From: Pseudomonas sp. ABC1
Lineage (GTDB): Bacteria > Pseudomonadota > Gammaproteobacteria > Pseudomonadales > Pseudomonadaceae
Reading direction: 5' to 3'
Length of the DNA stretch: 64,000 nt
Assembly (NCBI RefSeq): GCF_013395055.1
Contig: NZ_CP058349.1
Coordinates: forward strand, 1-64,000
Position 1 is the stretch's first letter; each line of letters begins with the position of its first letter. The notes under the pieces are model-generated. The model was given only the letters and a program-made list of their open reading frames with translations. It ran no database searches and had not been told where the DNA came from. Shown here piece after piece: positions 9,332-18,112 of the stretch. The position numbers and the translations under genes are program-made.

Positions 9332-9383
9332 GGGAAGTCGGCGCCGTTGGGTGATGGAGAACTGGATCGGTTTGATGCTGTTT

Positions 9384-9404
9384 ATGGAAAGTATGCTATT
9401 CCAT
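9384..9404. promoter_or_regulatory. Candidate LysR binding site in the LysR-pirin intergenic region
   Basis: ATGGAA-N9-TTCCAT forms an inverted repeat. TTCCAT recurs once more downstream at 9408-9413, with CTCCAT after that, giving phased half-sites over 9384-9422. It lies about 75 bases before the pirin start, where LysR activators usually bind. Confidence 0.45.
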
Positions 9405-9476
9405 CAATTCCATTCTCTCCATAAAAATGTCCGCCTATAGTGAGGCCATCTCAATGAATGCCTTGTGGAGGTCATC

Positions 9477-10178
9477 ATGATCGAACGTCGCCCCTTCGAC
9501 AGCCTGGGCCATGCCAACCATGGCTGGCTCGATGCACGGCACCATTTCTCCTTCTCCGAGTACCACGATCCGGCGCGCATCCACTGGGGCGCCCTGCGGG
9601 TCTGGAACGACGATGCCATCGAGCCGGGCAGTGGGTTTCCACCGCACCCTCACGCGGACATGGAGATCATCACCTACATCCGCGAAGGCGCCATCACGCA
9701 CCAGGACAGTCTGGGCAACACCGGGCGCACCGAGGCAGGGGATGTGCAGGTGATGAGCGCGGGGGCGGGCATCCGTCACTCCGAATACAACCTGGAGCCT
9801 GGCGTGACGCGTTTGTTCCAGATCTGGATCTTCCCTGACCAGCGCGGCGGCCAGCCGTCCTGGGGCACCAAGCCTTTCCCGCGTGACGAGCGTTCCGGGC
9901 AATTCGTGGCATTGGCCAGCGGTATGGCGGATGACACGGATGCACTGCCGATTCGCAGCCAGGCACGGGTGCTGGGGGCGACCTTGAAAGCCGGGGAGAC
10001 GGTGGAGTACGCACTGGGAGCGGGGCATCACGCCTATCTGGTGCCTGCCAGCGGCCGGGTTGAGGTCAATGGCGTCGACCTGCAGACACGAGACGGCGCC
10101 GCCATCAAGGATGAAGAGGTGATCCGGGTGACGGCTCATGAAGATGCCGAGCTGGTACTGGTGGATACCGCCCGCTGA
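9477..10178 (+). CDS. Pirin family protein (YhhW-like, possible quercetin 2,3-dioxygenase)
   Basis: This is a 233-residue bicupin pirin. The four predicted metal ligands fall exactly where they do in E. coli YhhW: His57, His59 (PPHPHADME), His101 and Glu103 (RHSEYN). YhhW has quercetinase activity in vitro, but the natural substrate is not established. The ATG at 9477 follows TGGAGG by six bases and is preferred over an in-frame GTG at 9465. The gene is divergent from a LysR regulator and is followed by a strong bidirectional terminator. Confidence 0.93.
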   Translation: MIERRPFDSLGHANHGWLDARHHFSFSEYHDPARIHWGALRVWNDDAIEPGSGFPPHPHADMEIITYIREGAITHQDSLGNTGRTEAGDVQVMSAGAGIRHSEYNLEPGVTRLFQIWIFPDQRGGQPSWGTKPFPRDERSGQFVALASGMADDTDALPIRSQARVLGATLKAGETVEYALGAGHHAYLVPASGRVEVNGVDLQTRDGAAIKDEEVIRVTAHEDAELVLVDTAR

Positions 10179-10195
10179 TCTTCGGGCGTGCAATG

Positions 10196-10231
10196 AATAA
10201 AGGCGGCGTAGTTTGATACGCCGCCTTTATT
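10196..10231. terminator. Bidirectional rho-independent terminator
   Basis: AATAAAGGCGGCGTA pairs perfectly with TACGCCGCCTTTATT around the loop GTTTGA (15-bp stem). The A/T ends serve as U tracts on either strand. It sits between the convergent pirin gene and the small membrane-protein gene. Confidence 0.88.
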
Positions 10232-10314
10232 GCATTCGGGTATTCGCCCAGTGTGAGGTCGGCTACGCGAAAGTTGTTATCGGTTTCTTGTAACTGTGTT
10301 GTTGAAGCGATGCT

Positions 10315-10719
10315 TCAAAGTGTTATCGAAGCGTGCGGGTAGAACAGGATATTCATGATAAACAGCGCGACCCAGAAACCGATCTCCAGTGTTTCGGTAA
10401 TGGGTTGTATGCGCTTTATCGCACCGTAGACATGCACCACGAACATCAATGTGAAGACGACAAAGAGAATGTCGAACGCATAGGTAAAGCTGGTGCCGGT
10501 GGTGGCTGAACGCAGCATGGCCACCTCGACCACCAGGATGAAGGCGCCCAGGCAGCGACCGAAGTAGATCGCCAGGTGCTGGTGCTCGGGGATGGTCCAG
10601 CGCATCAGCCTGGCCCAGGCGATTGGCGCGACGAAGATGGGAATGGCGAAGAACAACGTGGTGCAGATCATCAGGGTCGTGATGTAGAGGTGGCTGTACT
10701 CCGAGTAATAGCCGAGCAT
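10315..10719 (-). CDS. Four-helix integral membrane protein of unknown function
   Basis: This 134-residue protein has about four hydrophobic segments (near residues 14-36, 52-69, 80-103 and 113-130) joined by short polar loops that contain several His residues (EHQH at 45-48). AAGGA precedes the ATG at 10719 by about seven bases, and codon use is like the surrounding GC-rich chromosome. I do not recognise the family. It stands alone, convergent with pirin and divergent from the AT-richer selD island, so it probably marks the left edge of native chromosome rather than part of the island. Confidence 0.75.
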   Translation of the reverse strand: MLGYYSEYSHLYITTLMICTTLFFAIPIFVAPIAWARLMRWTIPEHQHLAIYFGRCLGAFILVVEVAMLRSATTGTSFTYAFDILFVVFTLMFVVHVYGAIKRIQPITETLEIGFWVALFIMNILFYPHASITL

Positions 10720-11237
10720 GTTTATATCCTTCTATTGTTATTGTTCCAGGCTTTCGTTGATACCTTGCGGTCTACGAAGGTATTCGCACGTACTCCTTGT
10801 GCGAAACTTTTCGTATGCACCGAGCGTTGCCTATGGGCTGGAGAGCGTCAACGGAAAATGAAGAAACGATACCAAGGACAGGTGGATAGTTGGCTGAAGC
10901 GGTACTTTGGATCTAGTTCCTAAGTGGATGTTCGTGCTGAAGGCGTCAGAGAGTACTGTTGCATGTAAAAGTTCAGGCTCGATTTGACAGTTAACCAGTC
11001 CGTGACCATGAGTGCTTGCCCATATTCAGTTAATCATCATGTACCATCTGGTCCTCTTTATATCCTGAATTAGCTCTGCTCGGTTGTGGCCGCAGTGCAT
11101 CAATGATCAGAAAATTAGCGCGAAATAAAATTGTCACAATAATGTGTGATTTTACGCCTGCTGAAATCTCATGAAATACTCTGGCTGCGCAAATTACTTG
11201 GCCTGGCAGAGAAATCAAATCAAGGAAGAGTGAAGTA
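10720..11237. other. Intergenic region before the selD island
   Basis: This 518-base gap shifts from chromosome-like composition to AT-rich sequence. It contains the inverted repeat at 10773-10815, a TTGACA at 10984-10989 with no good -10 partner, and TCACA-N6-TGTGA at 11134-11149 (the reverse of the Vfr/CRP order). No integrase, tRNA end or convincing small gene was found. A 62-codon minus-strand opening at 11030-11218 lacks support. Confidence 0.5.
10773..10815. repeat. Imperfect long inverted repeat at the island edge
   Basis: TACGAAGGTATTCGCAC (10773-10789) faces GTGCGAAACTTTTCGTA (10799-10815) across nine bases. Thirteen of 17 positions pair. It could be an operator for the adjacent genes or a relic of an element end. 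Confidence 0.45.
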
Positions 11238-12281
11238 ATGTTTTGTCAGATAATGGATAAGTCTGAAAGTGGTGGTTGTGGTTGCAAAATTCCATCAGTA
11301 ATGTTATCGAGAATTCTCTCCCAAACGGCGAAAGCGAATACTGTTATTGACGAAAAGGTTGTTCTGGGCTTTGAGTCGTCAGATGACTGCGCAGTCTACG
11401 AAATGGGTGAAAAATATCTTCTTTTCACGACGGACTTTTTCTCACCGATTGTCAATGATCCGTATATTTTTGGACAGTTGGCTGCCAGTAATGCTGTAAG
11501 CGATATCTTCGCCTCGGGCGGAACTCCTCTTATTGCGAACTCAATCATGGCGTTCGATCCTGACACGGTTTCCTCTGATCAAGTAACTCAAATGATTCTG
11601 GGGGCACAGTCGGTAATGAATAGGTTTAATGTCAGTGTCGTCGGAGGCCATACGATAAGGAATAGTCAGCCACTATACGGATTCTCGATTATTGGTGAGG
11701 TAGAGAAGTCTCGCTTGAAGAAAAACAATACTGCTACCTCAGGCGATCTGCTTGTGATGACCCGCCCAATTGGCGTGGGCATTATTGCCAGCGCCTTAAA
11801 GAGTGGCTTGATTGACCAGAAAGATATTATTCCATCCACGCTGGAAAAAATTACCGGGGATAATTCAATTGGTCGTGTTTTGAGTGAAAAGTCTTGGGTT
11901 AGCAGTCTGACCGATATCACGGGGTTCGGCCTGGTCGGCCATATCAGCGAAATGATCGGCTCAGGGAGGTTGGATGTTGAATTGGATGTTAATTCATTAA
12001 AGTTCTACGATGGCGTGGAGTCGCTCGCAGTCTCTGTCACGTCTCCAGAAAGTGGTGTGTTTGGTAATATAAAAAAGTATGCGCAATGTGTGAATTATTT
12101 GGTCGATCTTCCTTTGGCCAAGAAGTTCTTGCTGCACGATCCGCAAACCAATGGCGGGCTTCTGTTTACCGTGGCGCCAGAGGAGTTTGAAGTCAGTCGC
12201 CACGCATGGGAGATGCTCTGCCCAGACATGACTGTCATCGGCAAGATCAAAGACGGGGCAGGCAAGATCAAGGTCTGCTGA
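11238..12281 (+). CDS. selD: Selenide, water dikinase (selenophosphate synthetase)
   Basis: SelD makes selenophosphate from selenide and ATP, the activated selenium donor for all known biological selenium use. This 347-residue protein has the glycine-rich catalytic loop GGCGCKIP with Cys14, Cys16 and Lys17 (equivalent to Cys17/Cys19/Lys20 of E. coli). It also has the DD pair of ESSDDCAVY, the VVGGHTIR segment and the signature HDPQTNGGLL near the C-terminus. It uses Cys, not Sec, at the active site. AAGGAAGAG precedes the ATG. It opens a four-gene block with only one base before the next gene. The block is far lower in GC (about 25-52% in sampled lines) than flanking genes. No selA, selB, selU or senAB lies nearby. 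Confidence 0.95.
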   Translation: MFCQIMDKSESGGCGCKIPSVMLSRILSQTAKANTVIDEKVVLGFESSDDCAVYEMGEKYLLFTTDFFSPIVNDPYIFGQLAASNAVSDIFASGGTPLIANSIMAFDPDTVSSDQVTQMILGAQSVMNRFNVSVVGGHTIRNSQPLYGFSIIGEVEKSRLKKNNTATSGDLLVMTRPIGVGIIASALKSGLIDQKDIIPSTLEKITGDNSIGRVLSEKSWVSSLTDITGFGLVGHISEMIGSGRLDVELDVNSLKFYDGVESLAVSVTSPESGVFGNIKKYAQCVNYLVDLPLAKKFLLHDPQTNGGLLFTVAPEEFEVSRHAWEMLCPDMTVIGKIKDGAGKIKVC

Positions 12282-12282
12282 T

Positions 12283-13053
12283 ATGGAGGCCATTACATTT
12301 CACCCCGTGATGATGATTGTTGGGCTGATGGCCGGTTTCATGTCAGGTTTGTTCGGTATCGGTGGAGGTGTCATCGTGACGCCTCTGCTGGTTTTGATTT
12401 ATCCCATACTGTCAGGCCAGAAGCTCCCGATTGAAGTTGTGACAGGACTTTCTTCTGTGCAGGGGTTCTTCTCATCCACGGTATCGTTTGCCTTACATCG
12501 CGTAAGGTTTCAGCCAGACTGGCGTATGGTTAGATATTTCGCTGTCCCGATGGCTGTCGCAAATTTAGTTGCATCAATCCATGCGGAAAAATTCAGTGAG
12601 AGCTTCATTCTCATGATTTTCGGTCTGTTGGGATTACTTTCGTTAGTGGTTACCTACTTGTTCCGGCAGCCAATAGTTTTACTGATCAACAACCAGGCAG
12701 TCTCTCTGCCTGTGACTGGTTTGGTGCTAGGTGTCTTAAGTGGTCTAGTGGGGCAGGGAGGCGGATTTATCTACCTTCCCGTGCTGATAAGCCTGTTTGG
12801 CTTGCAGATCAAGCAGGCTATTTCTACCTCCGCGTTGATTGGCGTGATTGGAGCAAGCGGGGCGTTGTTTGGGCGTGTAGGGACTGCTGCTGAATTTATC
12901 GGTTATACCGGGGAGTTGGTTGTTGGGATCATCATGGGTGGTTATCTCGGGGCGGCATTATCACACCGATTGAATCCTAAGAGCCTGAGCGCGATGCTCA
13001 ATGTATTTATACTTGTCTGCTCGACTCAATTGATCGTGCAAGCAATTTTTTAA
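12283..13053 (+). CDS. TauE/SafE family membrane permease
   Basis: This 256-residue protein has about eight membrane helices in two similar halves. Each half starts with the family's glycine-rich signature: GLFGIGGGVIVTPLL near 23-37 and GLVGQGGGFIYLPVL near 155-169. TauE/SafE proteins move sulfur oxyanions or organosulfonates (sulfite, sulfoacetate) across the inner membrane. It begins one base after the selD stop, so it is in the same operon. In that setting a selenium or sulfur species is the likely cargo, but the direction and substrate are inference. Confidence 0.88.
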   Translation: MEAITFHPVMMIVGLMAGFMSGLFGIGGGVIVTPLLVLIYPILSGQKLPIEVVTGLSSVQGFFSSTVSFALHRVRFQPDWRMVRYFAVPMAVANLVASIHAEKFSESFILMIFGLLGLLSLVVTYLFRQPIVLLINNQAVSLPVTGLVLGVLSGLVGQGGGFIYLPVLISLFGLQIKQAISTSALIGVIGASGALFGRVGTAAEFIGYTGELVVGIIMGGYLGAALSHRLNPKSLSAMLNVFILVCSTQLIVQAIF

Positions 13054-13111
13054 TTTTATTTTACTTTTATGAAATTAGTCTTTGTATAAAAGTAAATTGG
13101 ATATTGCATAT

Positions 13112-14308
13112 ATGAATATTAGTGTCAATGCTGTTTATGCTGACGTTTGTGGCTCTGCGCCAGTTTCCAGTGCTGTAAGTAATATGCTTCAAGTTCTTTT
13201 CTCAACGCGGCAATGTGCCAACCCTAACGCTAATCACGCACTCGGAGTCAGGCTCCTTGAACGAGTTGAGAAGGCCCGTGGTAATGTTGCTAACATTTTG
13301 AATGTGGAATCCGATTGCATTGTATTCAACAGCGGGTCAAGCGAGGGCTGTGCTCAGATATTTTACGACTTTTTCGAGCGTTATAAACACGATCAGCCAT
13401 TGGTCATATATTCTGCAATAGAGCATTCTTGCACGCTTCAAAATATTAATAGGTACCGCCGTGATGGCCTTGAGGCTATTTCCATTGGTCATTATCCGGA
13501 CGGGCTGCTTGATATCAATCACTTGGAACGAACGCTTCAAACCAATGCTGGCCGCCCCACGCTGGTTTGCGTCATGGCCGTGCATAACGAAACAGGTGTC
13601 ATCCAACCTATCGAAGCTATAGCCGCTCGGGTAAAAGCCTATGGCTGTATGTTGTTTTCCGACATGACTCAGGCCATTGGAAAAATCCCTGTAGACCTCA
13701 CTGCATCCGGGGTAGATTTCGCAATCGCGTCTGGTCACAAATTTGGTGCTTTGCCTGGCGTGGGATTTCTCTATGTCAAGCAGCAAAGCAGCCTGAAACC
13801 TCTGATTGCTGGCGGCGGGCAGGAATCAGGATTGCGTGGGGGGACTCAAAACTATCCAGGGATTCTCTCTATCGAAACTGCCCTGCAAGAGAAATACAAG
13901 AAATTTGGGAAAGACCAGGCTTCCGTTGAGCGAAACAGAGCAGAGTTCGAGCACAAACTCGCGGCAATGCTGGGAGATGTTATTGTTATCGGGCAGAGCA
14001 CCCCTCGCGCCCCGTGCGTTACTTTTGTCGCGCTGCCGGGTGTCAATACTAAAAAACTCCAGTGGGCCCTGAACGCCCAGTCGATCTATATAACGGGGGG
14101 CTCTGCATGTTCCGACAGGAAGGCGAAGTTCTCCAATACCGCCATCCAACTTGGATACTCCGAACGAATTGCTGGCAGCACCGTCAGGATATCCATTGAA
14201 GAAGAGCACTGTGAACATTCGTATCGGCGCATCATCGAGGGAATTTCGTTGTCGCTCGAAATGACGCCGAGATCTGACAATGTCACTGCAACGGCTCAAA
14301 CACCATGA
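13112..14308 (+). CDS. Class V aminotransferase, IscS/NifS-type cysteine desulfurase or selenocysteine lyase
   Basis: This PLP enzyme has about 398 residues from ATG 13112 (a TTG at 13082 would add ten). The PLP-stacking His is in AIEHSCTLQN and the HNETGVIQ loop is present. The PLP Asp and Gln are in SDMTQAIGK, the Schiff-base lysine is Lys210 (SGHKFGA), and the catalytic cysteine is Cys333 in GGSACSDRK. The catalytic loop lies where IscS has its mobile Cys328 loop. The family removes S from cysteine or Se from selenocysteine as an enzyme-bound persulfide or perselenide. It lies 58 bases after the permease gene and overlaps the next gene by four bases. A role feeding Se to SelD is likely but inferred. 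The first 200 bases are extremely AT-rich. Confidence 0.88.
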   Translation: MNISVNAVYADVCGSAPVSSAVSNMLQVLFSTRQCANPNANHALGVRLLERVEKARGNVANILNVESDCIVFNSGSSEGCAQIFYDFFERYKHDQPLVIYSAIEHSCTLQNINRYRRDGLEAISIGHYPDGLLDINHLERTLQTNAGRPTLVCVMAVHNETGVIQPIEAIAARVKAYGCMLFSDMTQAIGKIPVDLTASGVDFAIASGHKFGALPGVGFLYVKQQSSLKPLIAGGGQESGLRGGTQNYPGILSIETALQEKYKKFGKDQASVERNRAEFEHKLAAMLGDVIVIGQSTPRAPCVTFVALPGVNTKKLQWALNAQSIYITGGSACSDRKAKFSNTAIQLGYSERIAGSTVRISIEEEHCEHSYRRIIEGISLSLEMTPRSDNVTATAQTP

Positions 14309-15216
14309 GGGTAGTTACCTCAGGCTCCGCATACCTGGATATTGATGCGTATGCATGTTGCATTGCGTACGCTGAGCTGCTGAATCTTCAGGGGACAGAG
14401 GCAAGAGCGGTAAGTCGCGCACCACTGAACTCCACTATTCCCAGAGCAGTCGCGAAGTGGGGTTCACCTTTGGACGATTACGCCTGCCAGCCAGATGATG
14501 ATTTCGTGTTGGTGGATGTCTCGGATTACCAGCATCTCGATTCGATAGTCGTGTTGGACAGAGTGGTTGAGGTGATTGATCACCATCCAGGCTTCGAAAC
14601 GTACTGGGAAGAAAAACTTGGTGCGGCAGCAGACATCCAGATGATTGGCGCCTCGGCCACGCAGGTTTTTCTTCGGTGGGAGGCTGCGGACTTGCTGCCT
14701 TTTATGAGCCTGGAGAGCGCATCGCTTCTGGCAACGGCGATTCTCGACAACACGCTGAATCTTAGGGGTAATGTCACTACCGCGTGTGATCTGCGTGCCT
14801 ACCAAGTTCTTTCTGGGCGTGGGCAACTTGCTGTGGCCTGGCCGGAGCAATATTTTCTGGAATGCCAGTCGGTCATTGAGGTGGATTTGGTGCAGGCGCT
14901 CATTTCAGACTCGAAGCGTATGAGGCCTGAAAGCCTTCTACCAGAGGTATTCGCCCAAATCACTGTATGGGATGCCGCCCGGATCATTCGAGAGTACCGA
15001 TCGAAGATCGGGATATGCCTGCGTGCACAAAGCGAGGATTGGGTGCTGAACATCATCAGCATCAGTGAAGGTAAAAGCTACTTCCTCGCAGAGTCCTCTA
15101 TCAGCCAGCGAAAGTTAAGTAACCTGATGCCCCTTGATTGGAGTAGGGATGTCGCAGTCCCAGGCTGCTCTATTCTGCGCAAAGAATTGCTGAGGTTAGC
15201 CCTGAGTCAGGTGTAG
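14305..15216 (+). CDS. DHH-family phosphoesterase, PpaC-like (class II inorganic pyrophosphatase fold)
   Basis: This 303-residue protein resembles manganese pyrophosphatase PpaC. Against PpaC ligands H9, D13, D15, D75, H97 and D149 it has Ser8, Asp12, Asp14, Asp71, His93 (VIDHH at 90-94) and Asp148 (ATAILDNT). Five of six metal ligands are kept and the first His is Ser. The ASATQVF segment and a C-terminal GCSILRKELL (compare the SRKK basic motif of PpaC) follow the family order. It overlaps the desulfurase-like gene by four bases, so the two are probably co-translated. The substrate is unknown. PPi, a nucleotide or a selenophosphate-derived ester are possible. Confidence 0.82.
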   Translation: MRVVTSGSAYLDIDAYACCIAYAELLNLQGTEARAVSRAPLNSTIPRAVAKWGSPLDDYACQPDDDFVLVDVSDYQHLDSIVVLDRVVEVIDHHPGFETYWEEKLGAAADIQMIGASATQVFLRWEAADLLPFMSLESASLLATAILDNTLNLRGNVTTACDLRAYQVLSGRGQLAVAWPEQYFLECQSVIEVDLVQALISDSKRMRPESLLPEVFAQITVWDAARIIREYRSKIGICLRAQSEDWVLNIISISEGKSYFLAESSISQRKLSNLMPLDWSRDVAVPGCSILRKELLRLALSQV

Positions 15217-15295
15217 CAGCTCAAACGTGATTTGATCGTTACCAGAGTCGTGGTCGTGACTGTCAGGCCAGATTCTGTTGAGTATATTGACCCGC

Positions 15296-15739
15296 TCAGA
15301 ACCCTGTTTCCTCGTCCGCAGGCGACTCCGTCAATCGCTGCGGGTGCTGCAGGATGGCGGGCAGGTTGAGTTCTATCCAGTCCGCCAGTTCTCTTACGCG
15401 TTCCGCTGCCTGGCGGCCGAGGGGCGTCAGGCTGTACTCCACGTGGGGTGGCACCACCTTGTAGGCTTTGCGTTCGACCATGCCGTCGTGCTCCAGCCAT
15501 TGCAGGGTCTGGGCCAGCATGCGCTCGCTGACGCCGCCGATCCTGCGGCGCAGGTCGCTGAAGCGCTGTGTGCCGGTCAGCAGGGTGATCAGGATCAGCA
15601 CGCCCCAGCGGCTGGTGAGGTGCTTGAGCACGTCGCGGGAAGGGCAGGCGGCGGCCATCAGGTCGCCGCGTCCGAGTTTCTCGGAGAGGGTCTGCGGGGT
15701 GTCGGTATCGAGGTTCTGCTTCGTGTCGGGTGTGTTCAT
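15296..15739 (-). CDS. HxlR family transcriptional regulator (YtfH-like)
   Basis: This is a 147-residue winged-helix regulator of the HxlR/MarR-like group. It has the family's CPSRDVLKHLTSRWGVLIL start, the IGGVSERMLAQTLQ recognition helix and the HVEYSLTPLGR wing. HxlR proteins often sense electrophiles or quinones through the N-terminal Cys, here Cys32. It is divergent from the QorB-type reductase, as ytfH is from qorB (ytfG) in E. coli, so it very likely controls that gene. Confidence 0.92.
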   Translation of the reverse strand: MNTPDTKQNLDTDTPQTLSEKLGRGDLMAAACPSRDVLKHLTSRWGVLILITLLTGTQRFSDLRRRIGGVSERMLAQTLQWLEHDGMVERKAYKVVPPHVEYSLTPLGRQAAERVRELADWIELNLPAILQHPQRLTESPADEETGF

Positions 15740-15763
15740 CCAAACTTACCTTTTTGTGCGTAC

Positions 15764-15776
15764 TTACTAAAAGTAA
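15764..15776. promoter_or_regulatory. Candidate HxlR operator
   Basis: TTACT-AAA-AGTAA is a perfect 5-3-5 palindrome inside ACTTACTAAAAGTAAT. A second ACTTAC half-site lies about 18 bases away (15744-15749). It is 25 bases before the HxlR start and 60 before the qorB start. This fits a shared operator. Confidence 0.55.
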
Positions 15777-15835
15777 TTGTGGATTATATATTCGGGTCGT
15801 CTTCAGATACCAAACCCACTTCGAGGAAACAGACC

Positions 15836-16684
<849 letters not shown>

Positions 16685-16693
16685 AGTGAAACG

Positions 16694-16725
16694 GCGAAGG
16701 GCCATGTGCAGGCATGGCCCTTCGC
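16694..16725. terminator. Bidirectional terminator between qorB and fumC
   Basis: GCGAAGGGCCATG pairs perfectly with CATGGCCCTTCGC around TGCAGG (13-bp stem). The convergent genes end 9 and 10 bases away. Confidence 0.75.
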
Positions 16726-16735
16726 GTTGTCAGCG

Positions 16736-18112
16736 TTACAGCATGTCCTGCGCACGCACCCACAGGTCGAATTCTTCATCGCTCACGTAGCCCGACTGGC
16801 GGGCGGCTTCCCGCAGGGTGAGGCCCTGTTCGTAGGCCTGCTTGGCGATCTGTGCCGCCTTGTCGTAGCCGATATGCGGATTGAGCGCCGTGACCAGCAT
16901 CAGCCCCTGTTCCAGGTGGGCGGCCATGCGTTCGGTATCGGGTTGCAGGCCGGCGATGCAGTGTTCGTTGAAGTTGTGGCAGCCGTCGGCCAGCAACTGG
17001 ATCGACTCCAGCAGGTTGTGGATGATCACCGGCTTGAACACGTTGAGCTGCAACTGCCCCAGACTGGCGGCGAAGCCGATGGTGGCATCGTTGCCCATGA
17101 CCTGGCAGGCGAGCATCGACAGCGCTTCGCACTGGGTCGGGTTGACCTTGCCCGGCATGATCGAGCTGCCGGGTTCATTGGCTGGCAGACGAACCTCCGC
17201 CAACCCGGCGCGAGGGCCGGAGCCAAGCAGCCGCAAATCGTTGGCCAGCTTCATAAGTGCCACGGCCAGGGTTTTCAGTGCGCCGGAAAGGCTTACCAGC
17301 GGTTCGTGCCCGGCAAGCGCCGCGAACTTGTTGGGTGCAGAGACGAAGGGCAAGCCCGTGAGTGCGGCGATTTCTGCCGCGATGGCTTCGCCGAAACCCG
17401 GGGGCGCATTCAGGCCGGTCCCAACGGCCGTACCGCCCTGCGCCAGCTCGTAGACGCCTGGCAAGGCGTTGCGGATGGCTTGCTCGGCAATCTGCAATTG
17501 GGTGACGAATGCCGACAGTTCCTGGCCGAAGGTGATGGGGGTGGCATCCATCAGGTGAGTGCGGCCGGTCTTGATCAGGCGGTCGTGGCGGGCCGACTGC
17601 TCGGCCAGCCCGGCCTTGAGGGCGACGATGGCCGGCAGCAGCCGCTGTTGCACGGCCAGGGCGGTCGCGATGTGCATGGCGGTGGGGAAACAGTCGTTGG
17701 AGCTTTGCGCGCGATTGACATGGTCGTTGGGGTGGACCGGGCTCTTGCCGCCGCGTTGCCCGCCGGCCAGTTCGTTGGCGCGGCCGGCGATCACTTCGTT
17801 GACGTTCATGTTGCTCTGGGTGCCACTGCCGGTCTGCCAGACGCGCAGGGGGAACTGGTCGTCATGCTGGCCATGCAGCACTTCGTCCGCCGCCTGTTCG
17901 ATCAGGCGGGAGACATCCGCCGGCAGATCGCCGATGCGGCCATTGATACGGGCCGCTGCTTTCTTGACCAGTGCCAGCGCCTTGATCACGGCCAGAGGCA
18001 TGCTCTGTTCGCCGATGGCGAAGTTGATCAGGGAGCGCTGTGTCTGTGCGCCCCAGTAGTTCGCGTCGGGGACTTCCACTGGCCCCAGGCTGTCGGTTTC
18101 CGTGCGTGTCAT
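16736..18112 (-). CDS. fumC: Fumarate hydratase, class II
   Basis: This is the iron-independent fumarase, which interconverts fumarate and malate in the TCA cycle. It has 458 residues, the usual family length. The superfamily signature GSSIMPGKVNP is at 315-325, the substrate-site segments TGSGTQSNMNVNEV and NRAQSSNDCFPTA are present, and the catalytic His is in TGRTHLMDATP. GGAG lies eight bases before the ATG at 18112. Pseudomonads often carry two class II enzymes. This copy is alone, not beside sodA, so it may not be the iron-regulated copy. A class I enzyme is also encoded at 41876-43399. Confidence 0.96.
   Translation of the reverse strand: MTRTETDSLGPVEVPDANYWGAQTQRSLINFAIGEQSMPLAVIKALALVKKAAARINGRIGDLPADVSRLIEQAADEVLHGQHDDQFPLRVWQTGSGTQSNMNVNEVIAGRANELAGGQRGGKSPVHPNDHVNRAQSSNDCFPTAMHIATALAVQQRLLPAIVALKAGLAEQSARHDRLIKTGRTHLMDATPITFGQELSAFVTQLQIAEQAIRNALPGVYELAQGGTAVGTGLNAPPGFGEAIAAEIAALTGLPFVSAPNKFAALAGHEPLVSLSGALKTLAVALMKLANDLRLLGSGPRAGLAEVRLPANEPGSSIMPGKVNPTQCEALSMLACQVMGNDATIGFAASLGQLQLNVFKPVIIHNLLESIQLLADGCHNFNEHCIAGLQPDTERMAAHLEQGLMLVTALNPHIGYDKAAQIAKQAYEQGLTLREAARQSGYVSDEEFDLWVRAQDML

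Noticed and set aside
11134..11149. CRP/Vfr-like site TCACA-N6-TGTGA
   Set aside because: The half-sites are in the reverse order of the consensus TGTGA-N6-TCACA, so it is not a proper Vfr site.
11030..11218. Small minus-strand ORF before selD
   Set aside because: It has no ribosome site or recognisable family and lies in an AT-rich promoter region.
11238..15216. Integrative element or prophage carrying the selD block
   Set aside because: Composition suggests transfer, but no integrase, att repeat, tRNA or phage gene was found, so no element is called.
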